The notes below the pieces were generated by a model that saw only the letters and a list, made by a program, of their open reading frames with translations, was not told the origin of the DNA and made no database searches. From Chloroflexota bacterium (GTDB taxonomy: Bacteria > Chloroflexota > Ktedonobacteria > Ktedonobacterales > Ktedonobacteraceae): a stretch of DNA of 64,000 nt. Where the stretch lies: assembly GCA_902810755.1 (NCBI GenBank), contig CADDYT010000001.1, positions 89,436 to 153,435 on the forward strand, written 5' to 3'. A program made the position numbers and the translations under genes. Below, piece after piece: positions 34,597 through 43,761 of the stretch; position 1 is the stretch's first letter, and every line of letters begins with the position of its first letter.

Positions 34597-35001
34597 CTAA
34601 CTCTGGGACCTACCACCTAAAGGAAACCGTTCCCAGGAGTTCTCGTTGGCCGTGAGCTGGTATCCGTTGGGGTCAGCAAAGACGAAGGTACGACCAAACG
34701 GACCATCGTAGGGCGGTGTGATGATGGTAGCTCCAGCCGCTTCCAATCTGGCATGCAACTCATTGACATTATCACAGTCGATCCAGAGTGTCACGCCCCA
34801 TCCCGGTCGCGGAGCTTCATCCAGATTTACTCTTGCTTGACTGAGAGCAAAGAGGATCGTGCTGGAATCGAAGAGAACAAAATCGGGGGCGCTGAATCGC
34901 TCATCGATAGTCAAGCCCAATACCTCTGTGTAGAACGCGCAAGAGGTGGAGAGGTCACGCACCTGCAAACTGATAAAATCTGGCCCAAGAAGCTTTGCCA
35001 T
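34597..35001 (-). CDS. VOC-family (glyoxalase/bleomycin-resistance-like) protein
   Basis: 134 residues from MAKLLGPDFISLQVRDLSTS, with AAGGAAGGAA upstream. Two babab halves are seen: ISLQVRDLSTSCAFYTEVLG and VTLWIDCDNVNELHARLEAAG ... FVFADPNGYQLTANEN. This single-unit fold binds divalent metal in many members or sequesters drugs in others; the exact role is not determinable. It stands alone between mobile elements. Confidence 0.9.
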   Translation of the reverse strand: MAKLLGPDFISLQVRDLSTSCAFYTEVLGLTIDERFSAPDFVLFDSSTILFALSQARVNLDEAPRPGWGVTLWIDCDNVNELHARLEAAGATIITPPYDGPFGRTFVFADPNGYQLTANENSWERFPLGGRSQS

Positions 35002-35218
35002 CAGTGTTCCTTCCTTTCAAAACTGAGGAAATATTCCATCAGTAGCACTTGATTTCTTTTCATTACATACAGGAAGTTCCTGCTTCGCTTATATGGTACT
35101 CAGGCAATCTTACCAGGCAATTACTTTTGGAGTAACAATGACAAAGGGCATTTCATTCCCCTTCATTGATAAATCATCACTTACGCAGAGCCCATATTGT
35201 CAACGCCGGTTGACAAAT

Positions 35219-36935
35219 GGCTCATGCATCTTTTTGGTGAAGCAATTTCTGACGAAGGAGCTGAAAGCTGGCTCGACCATACATCAGTCGTTTGTGCGTT
35301 TTGATCTTGTTGACAGCACCCTCAACCGGTCCCTGACTCCACGGCAGGCTTAAACCGGCTTTCACGGCATCGTAGTCGCGCTCAATGCCGGCCACGAAAC
35401 TTTTCAATTCAGCAATCCCGCTGGCGGTGGCTTGCTCCATCCAAGTGCGTAACTGCTTTCCTTTGCGTTCGCGCATCATTTCCAGAAAGCTCTGGACGAG
35501 GGTATGAAGCGTCTGCACCTCAGTTGAGACGGTTAAGAGCCGATCCAGGCGCGTTTGCTCCTCCTGATCGAGTTGCTCACGCTGGCGCACCAGCAACCAG
35601 CACAGTTCTCGGGGGGAAATGGCTTCGGCTCGCTGTTTGCGAGAACGCGGCTCCTGCCCATCGCTGGTCGATTTGCGCAGATGCCCAAGATAGGCTCGCA
35701 CGAGTGTATTGGCTCCCCGAAAGCCTTGCACTTGAATTTCGCGAAACAGTTGGGCGGCATTATGGCATCCCTGGCTCCAGCGCTCCAGCAAATAGGCTTC
35801 ATAGGGATCAAGTAAACTGGCTCGCAAGGGTCTGGGCGTGGGCAACGGAGGACTGAATGGTTGGCGGAAATACTTGCGTACCGTCCCGCGGGCTAATCCC
35901 AACTCCACGCTGATCTTGCGCAGGCTCATTCCTGCCGCATAGAGTTCCTGTACCCGTTGAGAGATCTGCCATTTGCGCAGCAGGCGTGCCTGAGTCTGAC
36001 TCTGTTTGGCCGGGGTGGCAGAAAACGAGGTCAAGGGCTGTTCAAGGCTAGCTTGGATGGATGGCTCTGCAGCAGGTGCAGAGGGATCGGGAAGCTGAAT
36101 ATGGGCACGAATGAGAAACTTCTCGACGGCCTCTCCCAGATTCTTACACAGGTGCCAACGGTCGGCCACCTGTTGGGCAAGGGGCGCTCCCCACGTGGCT
36201 GCATCCGTATAGGCTTCCGCGCGGTCGCGACTCACCAGAGCCTCTTCTGGGTGTCCTTCAAGCCAGGCTTGCACGCTTTTCGCCTCACGGTCTGGCAGCA
36301 GATCAATGATGGCGTGGGTGTCTAAATCGACGATCACCGTGCCATAGCGTTTGCCACGTTTCCAGGCAAAGTCATCAATCCCCACATGTTCGACCGGCCC
36401 AATCGGCTGGGGAGCAAGGCGATGGAGGGAATGCAGATAGGTCGTGCGTGAAAGAGCAATGCCCAGCTTGACGCCTAAGCGCGCCCCTCCCTGAGCATTG
36501 AAAGCCACAACCATCGCCTGCACGATGCTACGCAAGCGGCTGGTGAGCCGAGATGAGGGCTCAAGTAACTCTGGCAAGCGCCCGGTGAAGACTTTTCTGC
36601 GGCAGGTTGGCACACGACAAAAGAATTTTTTAACGGACAGCAGAAGCCGCACTGGCTTTCCTGTACAAGGAAGCTCAAGGGGCTTCCGACGGTAATAGCT
36701 ATGGATGGCCTGCGGGGGGTTGCACAGAGGGGACAGAGTGAACTGAGCCTGTTTGAGGTCACCCGAACCAGTAGCTCTTGCTCCGTGATGCTGATGGAGG
36801 TGATCTCAAGCCCATCAGGCAACGGGATCAATGGGGTAGTAGGCATGCCCTTGCGACTGCTCCTCTCAAGTGATGAGGACAGTTTAGCAAGTTGTCAGCA
36901 AATGACCAGCTTTTCACCAAAAAGATGCATGAGCC
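35219..36935 (-). mobile_element. ISL3-family insertion sequence, frameshifted
   Basis: 1,717 bases with perfect 23-base inverted repeats at 35219-35241 and 36913-36935 (starting GGCTCATGCATC). Partial symmetry continues about 20 bases further out on each side (AACGCCGGT). No matching 8-base target repeat. The element lies upstream of the first PaaK-like gene. Confidence 0.82.
35222..36846 (-). pseudogene. ISL3-family transposase with one frameshift
   Basis: The N-terminal part starts MPTTPLIPLPDGLEITSISI and reaches the zinc finger SSLCPLCATP. At a run of six Cs near 36710-36720 the conserved continuation (AIHSYYRRKPLELPCTGKPV, then FFCRVPTCRRKVF) moves to another frame, which then stays open for the DDE core (HVGIDDFAWKRGKRYGTVIVD; SRDRAEAYTDAA; VADRWHLCKNL) to the stop at 35222. 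A single-base change in the homopolymer is the likely cause. Confidence 0.8.
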
Positions 36936-36969
36936 AATTCTACACCGGCGTTAATAATATAAATCATTG

Positions 36970-36986
36970 CTTACACGGAGTGTAAG
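36970..36986. promoter_or_regulatory. perfect palindrome upstream of the first PaaK-like gene
   Basis: CTTACAC-GGA-GTGTAAG, 77 bases before the start at 37063. The layout resembles operators of TetR-family repressors. No such repressor is encoded nearby. Confidence 0.45.
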
Positions 36987-37062
36987 TCGGAGGATATCCA
37001 TGCTCATATAATTCATCACACAGGTCAAAGTAGTTGCAAAGTTATCAGGAAAGGTGATGCTC

Positions 37063-38421
37063 ATGGAAGCCATTTCGATTGATCAGCAGGATCAACAATT
37101 CATTGATTCCCCGGTTGCATCGATGCAGCGAGAGAGCTGGACGCGCCAGCAGTTGGAAGAGTACCAGGCACAAGCCCTGCAAGCTTGCCGGGCCTACGCC
37201 TATGCCCATTCGCCCTTTTATCAGCGCTTCCATCACGGGCTGATGGACCGTCCCTTGCAAGAACTGCCCGTCTTGACGAAGGCCATGATGATAGAGCATT
37301 TCGACGAATTGGTCACCGATCGCCCTGTTCGCCTGCATGAAGTGCAGCAGTATCTGGCTCAGGCTGATACTTCGGCTCTCTTTCTAGATCGCTACCAGGT
37401 CTCCGCGACTTCGGGTACCACCGGGCAGCCAGGAATCTTTCTCAGTGACCCTGCAGAGAGAGCTATTGTGGCCAACACCTTTGCTCGCTCCCTACGCTGG
37501 GAAGGAGCAACGCCTGATAGTCGAGTTGCTGTTGTAACCACGACGGACTCCAACCAGCTTTCATCGCAGGCTCCCGTAACTATCAAGGGGCGGCAAGCTA
37601 CACGATTACAATTGTCCGCTCTGGAGCCGGTGGAGACGCTTGTCAAGAGCCTCAACGAGTGGCAGCCAGATGTGCTGTTGTGGTATCCCTCAATTGCTGC
37701 AGTTCTGGCTAATGAGCAGCGCCAGGGACGCTTGCACATCGCTCCCCACTTGATCGGATGCGCTGCAGAAACACTGACAAAAGAGTTGAGGCAACGCCTT
37801 GAGGAAACATGGCAGATAAAAATCTACGAGGCGTACGGGACAACCGAGAGCGGTCTCCTGGCAGCGGAGTGTTCGCACCATCAAGGGTTGCATCTCTTTG
37901 AGGATTACTCGATTCTGGAGGTGGTAGATCAGGACAACCGCCCCGTTGCCCCCGGCGAGCAAGGAGATAAAGTCTTGCTCACCGTGCTCTTCCGCCGCGT
38001 GCAGCCCTTGATCCGCTACGAAGTGACTGACCTGGTGCGTGCTTCCACCATTGAACGCTGCCCCTGCGGACGCCCCTTTGCTCTGCTGCAGTCTATCGAG
38101 GGCAGGATGCCAGAGATGCTCTATCTACCGTCTTCCTCAGGCAATGAAGAAGCGATCTCTCCTTTCGTGCTTGAGTTCATAATCGATAAGCTTCCAGTGA
38201 GTGGGTGGCAGGTAGCCTATGAGCACGATGAGTTACACATCTTCCTGACCGGTGCCTCTTCGTTGCAGGATGAACAACTGCTCAACCCTTTGCAGCAGGC
38301 GCTAATCAGGCGAGGAGTGATCGTGCCAGCCATCAAGATCCACCGTGTAACTGCTCTTACGAGAAACGCGGGTGGCAAAGTTATCAGGGTTCTCTCGCAT
38401 GTGCCTCGTCACATAGCATAA
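37063..38421 (+). CDS. phenylacetate-CoA-ligase-like adenylating enzyme, copy A
   Basis: 452 residues; the ATG at 37063 (MEAISIDQQDQQ) is chosen because it matches the paralogue and spaces well from AGGAAAGG. Phosphate-binding loop SATSGTTGQPGIFL, then EAYGTTESGLLAAE and LIRYEVTDLV are the AMP-forming ligase motifs of the PaaK branch. The family activates a carboxylic acid, often aromatic, as acyl-AMP and acyl-CoA. It is followed by an MFS gene and a second copy, all plus strand. The substrate is unknown; supply of an aromatic starter to the facing polyketide locus is only a suggestion. Confidence 0.85.
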   Translation: MEAISIDQQDQQFIDSPVASMQRESWTRQQLEEYQAQALQACRAYAYAHSPFYQRFHHGLMDRPLQELPVLTKAMMIEHFDELVTDRPVRLHEVQQYLAQADTSALFLDRYQVSATSGTTGQPGIFLSDPAERAIVANTFARSLRWEGATPDSRVAVVTTTDSNQLSSQAPVTIKGRQATRLQLSALEPVETLVKSLNEWQPDVLLWYPSIAAVLANEQRQGRLHIAPHLIGCAAETLTKELRQRLEETWQIKIYEAYGTTESGLLAAECSHHQGLHLFEDYSILEVVDQDNRPVAPGEQGDKVLLTVLFRRVQPLIRYEVTDLVRASTIERCPCGRPFALLQSIEGRMPEMLYLPSSSGNEEAISPFVLEFIIDKLPVSGWQVAYEHDELHIFLTGASSLQDEQLLNPLQQALIRRGVIVPAIKIHRVTALTRNAGGKVIRVLSHVPRHIA

Positions 38422-38470
38422 CGTGGCATGTGGACAGCTATGAAGTAGTACAGGTTCAGAGGAGAAAGAA

Positions 38471-39763
38471 ATGAGCAGCAATATAATAGAGGAGAGAATC
38501 ACACCAGAAGCGCAAGCCCAGGTTCCCAGGCGCACCGCCTGGCCAATCTATGCCCTGTTTACAGGGAATATCGTCTCTTATGTTGGCAATACGCTGACTT
38601 TACTGGCTATCCCCTGGTTTGTCCTGCAAACTACGGGTAGCGTCACGCTAACAGGTATTGTGGGCTTTTTCTCCATCCTGTCCACCGTCGTCTCAAGTGC
38701 TCTCAGCAGCGTTCTAGTCGAGCGATTGGGCTACAGGCGTACCAGCGTGACAGCTGATATGCTCAGCGGGCTGTCAGTTCTACTTGTTCCACTACTGTAT
38801 CACACAGTTGGACTGGCTTTCTGGGAATTGCTGATCCTGGTATTTCTCGGAGGCCTGCTCAGAGCGCCGGGTACTACCGCACGTGCCACTCTGATACCTA
38901 ACCTTGCCGAGCTTGCCAGTATGCGCCTGGAACGTGCCAATGCCTTCGATAATGGAGTATTGCGTGTTTCGGCCTTCCTGGGCGCACCACTGGCAGGAAT
39001 ATTGATCGCCAGCATCGGCACGAGTAATTTGCTCTGGCTCGATGCCACCTCGTTTGCTTTCTCCGCACTCGTCATTGGACTCTTTGTACCCGCACAGGTG
39101 CCAGTAGAAAAGCAGGCAAAAGCGGAGGAAGCGGTGACACCGGTTGCGAAGCAGAGCTACTTTGCAGCCCTGCGCGAAGGTCTAAGCTTTACGAAAGACA
39201 CAGTACTCTTCACCCTCGTGTTTGTCTTCGTCATCACCAACATGCTTGATAGTGCGAGTTCTGCGGTGGTGACGCCGGCCTACATACTGCGAACCTACCA
39301 CAGTGCGGTTCCCCTTGGCCTGCTTTTCGCGGCTTTAGGAGGCATGGGCTTTGTAGGGACACTTGTCTTTGCCGCCGTTGGTCACCGTTTTCAGCGACGC
39401 CTGTTGTTGTGTCTTAGTTTTCTTGTCGGCGGTGCCATGCGCTTCTGGATTTTGCTGTTCCCTGTGTTCCCCATCCAGCTGATCTGGTTTGCTCTGGCTG
39501 GTCTGGCGCTGGGTCCCATTAACCCGCTGATCTTTACTGTCATTCAAGAGCGCACACCGCGTGAGAAGCTGGCACGCATTATGGGGGTGGGCGGAGCAAT
39601 GGTCATGGCTGGTATGCCACTGGGTACGCTCCTCAGCGGCTTTGTCATTAGCTGGGTTGGCCTGCCCTTGACGCTGGTCGCAATGGGAGCGATCTATCTG
39701 CTGGCTACCCTCTCCATGCTGGTTAATCCAGAACTCAAAAAGATGGAGAAAACTACTACGTAA
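38471..39763 (+). CDS. MFS transporter
   Basis: 430 residues from MSSNIIEERITPEAQAQVPR, with GAGGAGAAAG upstream. About 12 hydrophobic segments; the loop after helix 2 reads SVLVERLGYRRTSV, a variant of the MFS motif A. The pattern of a short central loop fits the drug-efflux permease type. It sits between the two PaaK-like genes with 49- and 109-base gaps, suggesting one transcription unit and export of a related compound. Confidence 0.85.
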   Translation: MSSNIIEERITPEAQAQVPRRTAWPIYALFTGNIVSYVGNTLTLLAIPWFVLQTTGSVTLTGIVGFFSILSTVVSSALSSVLVERLGYRRTSVTADMLSGLSVLLVPLLYHTVGLAFWELLILVFLGGLLRAPGTTARATLIPNLAELASMRLERANAFDNGVLRVSAFLGAPLAGILIASIGTSNLLWLDATSFAFSALVIGLFVPAQVPVEKQAKAEEAVTPVAKQSYFAALREGLSFTKDTVLFTLVFVFVITNMLDSASSAVVTPAYILRTYHSAVPLGLLFAALGGMGFVGTLVFAAVGHRFQRRLLLCLSFLVGGAMRFWILLFPVFPIQLIWFALAGLALGPINPLIFTVIQERTPREKLARIMGVGGAMVMAGMPLGTLLSGFVISWVGLPLTLVAMGAIYLLATLSMLVNPELKKMEKTTT

Positions 39764-39872
39764 TCTGCTTCATTGGTGATTCGGGAGTGGCAACAGAGAG
39801 GTTGCCCTCTGGGATTGAACTAATTTCAAGCAAGAATAATGGGTTGTACAACTATTCAGAAAGGTGCTGCTC

Positions 39873-41237
39873 ATGGAGGCCATTTCGATTGATCGGCAGG
39901 ATCAACAACCGGTTGATTCTCTGGCTGCATCAATACAACGAGAGAGCTGGACGCGCCAGCAGTTGGAAGAGTACCAGGCACAAGCCCTGCAAGCTTGCCG
40001 GGCCTACGCCTATGCCCACTCGCCCTTTTATCAGCGCTTCCATCACGGGCTGATGGACCGCCCCTTGCAAGAACTGCCCGTCTTGACGAAGGCCATGATG
40101 ATGGAGCATTTCGACGAATTGGTTACTGATCGGGCTATTCACCTGCATGAGGTGCAACAGTATCTGGCTCGTGCGGATACGACGAAACATTTTCTCGACC
40201 GCTATCAGGTCATGGCTACCTCGGGCAGTGCCGGGAAACCGGGAATCTTTCTCAACGATGCCACAGAGGCAACCATTACGACGAACTCCTATACCCGTTT
40301 CCAGCTCTGGGGTGGAGTAAAACCCGGAAGTAAGATGGCTGTCGTGGCCTCTTTGACCGCCGGTCATGCTTCATCACAGATCACCATAATGATTAATGGG
40401 CAACCAATATCACTTTTACGACTGTCAGCCAGTCATACAGTAGATAGTCTTGTCAAGAGCCTCAACGAGTGGCAGCCAGATGCGCTGATGTGGTATTCTT
40501 CTACTGCCTCTGTTCTGGCCGAGGAGCAACGCCAGGGGCGGCTGCATATCTCTCCCCGCTCGATTTTTTGTGGGGCGGAGACGCTAACAGACGAAACGCG
40601 GCACCGCATTGAAGAGGTCTGGCAGGTAAAAGTCTTCGACGCGTACGCGACAACCGAAGGTGGGGTTCTGGCAGCGGAGTGTTCGCACCATCAAGGGTTG
40701 CATCTCTTTGAGGATTACTCGATTCTGGAGGTGGTAGATCAGGACAACCGCCCCGTTGCCCCCGGCGAGCAAGGGGATAAAGTCTTGCTCACCGTGTTCT
40801 TCCGCCGCGTGCAGCCCTTGATCCGCTACGAAGTGACTGACCTGGTGCGTGCTTCCACCATTGAACGCTGCCCCTGCGGACGCCCCTTTGCTCTGCTGCA
40901 GTCTATCCAGGGTAGAACGGCGGATGTACTCTATCTGCCGTCTCCCACAGGTAAAGAAGAGAAGATTTATCCTTACCTGTTTCTTAACGTATTCGATGCA
41001 CTGCCAGTGACCGGGTGGCAGGTGATTCATGAACACGACGGGTTCCATGTCTTCCTGACCGGTGTCTCACCAGAATTACGTGACGAACGAGTACTCGGCA
41101 GACTACAGCGAGCATTGACTGAGCGGGGAGTGATCGTGCCAGCCATAGAGATTCAACGGGTAGCAGCTCTCACCAAAAACGCACGCGGCGATAAAGCTCG
41201 CATGGTTATCTCTCGTGTGCCTCGTCACCAATCATAA
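39873..41237 (+). CDS. phenylacetate-CoA-ligase-like adenylating enzyme, copy B
   Basis: 454 residues from MEAISIDRQDQQPVDS. Motifs match copy A but with changes at the key loop (MATSGSAGKPGIFL instead of TSGTTG) and at the acyl-pocket motif (DAYATTEGGVLAAE instead of YGTTESG). Two DNA blocks are almost identical to copy A (about 39945-40125 and 40671-40908) while the central substrate region differs, so the two may take different acids. A strong terminator follows at 41324. Confidence 0.85.
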   Translation: MEAISIDRQDQQPVDSLAASIQRESWTRQQLEEYQAQALQACRAYAYAHSPFYQRFHHGLMDRPLQELPVLTKAMMMEHFDELVTDRAIHLHEVQQYLARADTTKHFLDRYQVMATSGSAGKPGIFLNDATEATITTNSYTRFQLWGGVKPGSKMAVVASLTAGHASSQITIMINGQPISLLRLSASHTVDSLVKSLNEWQPDALMWYSSTASVLAEEQRQGRLHISPRSIFCGAETLTDETRHRIEEVWQVKVFDAYATTEGGVLAAECSHHQGLHLFEDYSILEVVDQDNRPVAPGEQGDKVLLTVFFRRVQPLIRYEVTDLVRASTIERCPCGRPFALLQSIQGRTADVLYLPSPTGKEEKIYPYLFLNVFDALPVTGWQVIHEHDGFHVFLTGVSPELRDERVLGRLQRALTERGVIVPAIEIQRVAALTKNARGDKARMVISRVPRHQS

Positions 41238-41323
41238 CACAGTGTAGTGCGCATCCTGGAACCCGGAAGCAGGCGCGCAACGGAAGACATAAGGTCTCCC
41301 TCGCCCCTATGTTACCAGGCAGA

Positions 41324-41376
41324 AGCAGTGTTCATACCGACGCGACCGATAGAGCCGGTATGAACACTGCTTTTTG
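41324..41376 (+). terminator. strong intrinsic terminator after the PaaK-MFS-PaaK unit
   Basis: Perfect 16-base arms (AGCAGTGTTCATACCG at 41324-41339 and its complement at 41356-41371), 16-base loop, then TTTTGC. It lies 87 bases after the stop of copy B. Confidence 0.85.
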
Positions 41377-41612
41377 CTTGTTTTATACTCTGTCAAGAGC
41401 GCGAGGCGAGGCAGCTGATTCCCGCCCTCCCAGGACACCTTCACGACAGGGAAACGCCTGGCCTCTTAGAGAAGCGACGGAGATAGCTCGCTGAGGCTCT
41501 GCTCAGCGGTCAGTAGATACCAGGGTGTGTTCCTTTTCCATGCAGCAATATTCATGTACACCATTATGCATCAGCAGCCTTGAACCAGACGGAGATGCTC
41601 TGGTCAGAGGAA

Positions 41613-41666
41613 TGCAGATCCGCTCCCGGAGGCGCTGCCATAACGGCAACAGGGAGCGGATCTGCA
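41613..41666. repeat. perfect 15-base inverted repeat at the end of the minus-strand operon
   Basis: TGCAGATCCGCTCCC and its complement, separated by 24 bases that can form a small inner stem. It lies 32 bases beyond the SCP2 stop. No T-run follows on the minus strand, so it is a terminator or processing hairpin of uncertain type. The remainder of 41377-41698 holds no recognisable gene. Confidence 0.55.
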
Positions 41667-41698
41667 CTATAGACACTTCAGTGAAGTATGGCGAGTAT

Positions 41699-42022
41699 TC
41701 ACCGTTGTACCGGGAAGAGTTGAGGCACTTTCATGGCAAGCATCATGTTACCATCTACCTTCAGCTTGCCCGCCATAAAGGCTTTCATGGCATCCTGTCT
41801 GCCTTCTGCGATGGCAGCCCAGTCGGTATCACTGATAGTAAAGGTGATATCAGGCTTTTCAACCCCGCCAGGGATAAGGTGACCCACGCCGTTGTCGATC
41901 TGGAATGCCCATACACCGGCTTCTTCTCCTGTAATATTCCATTGCAGGATCCTGGTCATATTCCCGGCTGCCGTGGGATTAAGTCTGCCAGCCAACGATT
42001 CGAAAAGTTCGCCCATAGTCAT
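41699..42022 (-). CDS. SCP2 sterol-binding-domain protein
   Basis: 107 residues from MTMGELFESLAGRLNP; this ATG is preferred because AAAAGGAG lies 9 bases before it while an earlier ATG abuts the site. The SCP2 fold is clear: WNITGEEAGVWAFQIDNGVG, KPDITFTISDTDWAAIAEG and AFMAGKLKVDGNMMLAMKV. Such proteins bind lipids or other hydrophobic ligands. It is the last gene of the long minus-strand run and might carry the lipophilic product or intermediate; this is inference. The gap to the MFS gene is about 200 bases, so it could have its own promoter. Confidence 0.9.
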   Translation of the reverse strand: MTMGELFESLAGRLNPTAAGNMTRILQWNITGEEAGVWAFQIDNGVGHLIPGGVEKPDITFTISDTDWAAIAEGRQDAMKAFMAGKLKVDGNMMLAMKVPQLFPVQR

Positions 42023-42226
42023 TGTTGTCATCTCCTTTTAACACACTAAGTACAGGATCACCCCTGCTTCACTTGAATGATACCCGGCTAATCTTACCTG
42101 GCAATAACCTTTGCAGCAAGCAAGAAGGCAGGGTAGTGGGGAATCGTCACCTGCGCGATTGTTGTCCAACGCTTCAACGCTCCCCACGTCACAACGTAGA
42201 ATGGCACAACACGAGCCATACTCAAG

Positions 42227-43660
42227 CTAAACTGGTTCCTCCTCTCTGTTGAACATGCTTTCCAATTCGTCAATATCTATGGACAAAGAAGGAGAGATTT
42301 GTTCCAGGGTCTGATTGTGCGTCTGAATGCCATAGCGCCACATGATAAAGGCACCAATCAACAGTGGGACGCCAAAGATGATGAGGTCGACTCGTGCGGG
42401 AACCCCCAGATCGAAGAGGACACCACCGATGAGCGGACCCAGGAACGAGCCAACACGTGTCGAGCCAGCAGCCCAACCTGAACCCGTGCCGCGCACTTCC
42501 GTCGGGTAAACCTCAGAGCTGTACGGCGGGAAAATACCCAGCAGCGTAACGCCAAAGAAAAAGATGGCGCCGCCGATGAGTACGAGAAATGGCGGGCGGG
42601 CGGCAATTTGTGGCAAGAAGAAAGCGAAGATGAGCATGAATATCCCGGAAACCAGCGGATAAAGTGTCAGGATGCGTTTCGTGCCTTTCTTGTACAGTAG
42701 ATAGAGCACGAGAAAAACCGATGGAATGGCGAAGAAGTTGATTAACATTGGATAGTTGACGCTCTGCGCGTCACTGTAGCCCAGGTTTTTGAGCGTGGTG
42801 GGGAGCCAGATGATGAACGCGAACTCAAAGAACCCGATGCAGAAGCCAAACATCCAATTGGCAAGTGTACGCTGGCGATAGATGGGGTTCCAGAGCGTAC
42901 AGAGTCCCTCAATGGGCGATTGCCGCCGATCTCCTGAGAACGAGTTCACCTCTATGTCCTCCCGAAGATGGACGTTCCCTGTCCGGTGTTCCACCTCAGC
43001 AATGACGCGCCGAGCCTCGGTTCCTTTCCCTGCCATAAACAGGTAGCGCGGGGATTCAGGAAAACGGAAACGAATAAGTACGACCAGCAGCGCGGGGAGC
43101 GCCTGAACGTAGAACAACGATTTCCAGCCCGCGACAGGCAGAAGAAAATGGGCGCTGATGGCCGCGAAAGCATAGCCGAGTACGATCGCCAGGATGCCCA
43201 CCATCAATTCCGTGCGTGTGCGCAGGTGGGCGGGCATAAACTCCGAAAGGAGCGTAAAGGCCAGGGGAATTTCTCCGCCAACGCCAAAACCCATGAAGAA
43301 GCAGGTGATGGTAAACTGTGGGTAGCTCCACGAATGGGTCTGGATCAGGTTCGTAATCGAGAAAAGGAGAATGGTGTACATCAATGCACGCCGTCGTCCA
43401 ATGCGGTCGGCGATCATTCCCCAGAAAATAGCCCCTATACAGGTACCCAGCAGCGCAGCCGTGGGCATATAGGAACCCTGGATGTAGTTCAGATTCCACT
43501 CCATACGCATCATGGGGAGAATAAACGAGCAGGTTACCTGGTCCATGTTGTCAAATGCTGTACCCAGAAAGATCGTGAGGATCAAAATCTGGTAGAAGCT
43601 GGACCATTTGAATGTTGCTGGTTCAACGCCATGATCTGGCGATATACGGACCTTTTCCAT
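42227..43660 (-). CDS. MFS transporter, sugar-porter/aromatic-acid type
   Basis: 477 residues with 12 predicted helices. Motif A-like GMIADRIGRRRALMY after helix 2, RFRFPESPRYLFMAGKG at the end of the first half (the PESPR motif of the sugar porter family) and a central cytoplasmic loop. The tail is acidic (IDIDELESMFNREEEPV). Located after the FAD oxidoreductase in the polyketide run, it is the candidate exporter or a precursor importer. Confidence 0.88.
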   Translation of the reverse strand: MEKVRISPDHGVEPATFKWSSFYQILILTIFLGTAFDNMDQVTCSFILPMMRMEWNLNYIQGSYMPTAALLGTCIGAIFWGMIADRIGRRRALMYTILLFSITNLIQTHSWSYPQFTITCFFMGFGVGGEIPLAFTLLSEFMPAHLRTRTELMVGILAIVLGYAFAAISAHFLLPVAGWKSLFYVQALPALLVVLIRFRFPESPRYLFMAGKGTEARRVIAEVEHRTGNVHLREDIEVNSFSGDRRQSPIEGLCTLWNPIYRQRTLANWMFGFCIGFFEFAFIIWLPTTLKNLGYSDAQSVNYPMLINFFAIPSVFLVLYLLYKKGTKRILTLYPLVSGIFMLIFAFFLPQIAARPPFLVLIGGAIFFFGVTLLGIFPPYSSEVYPTEVRGTGSGWAAGSTRVGSFLGPLIGGVLFDLGVPARVDLIIFGVPLLIGAFIMWRYGIQTHNQTLEQISPSLSIDIDELESMFNREEEPV

Positions 43661-43761
43661 GACGATACTCCCTTTCTGAGGTCATAAGTAGCCGAATGGC
43701 GGAGTGGGGCGGGTCGGCAAACTCGGCAGGAGGGCCAGTTGCCCTCCTGCTTCTCCCGCAT

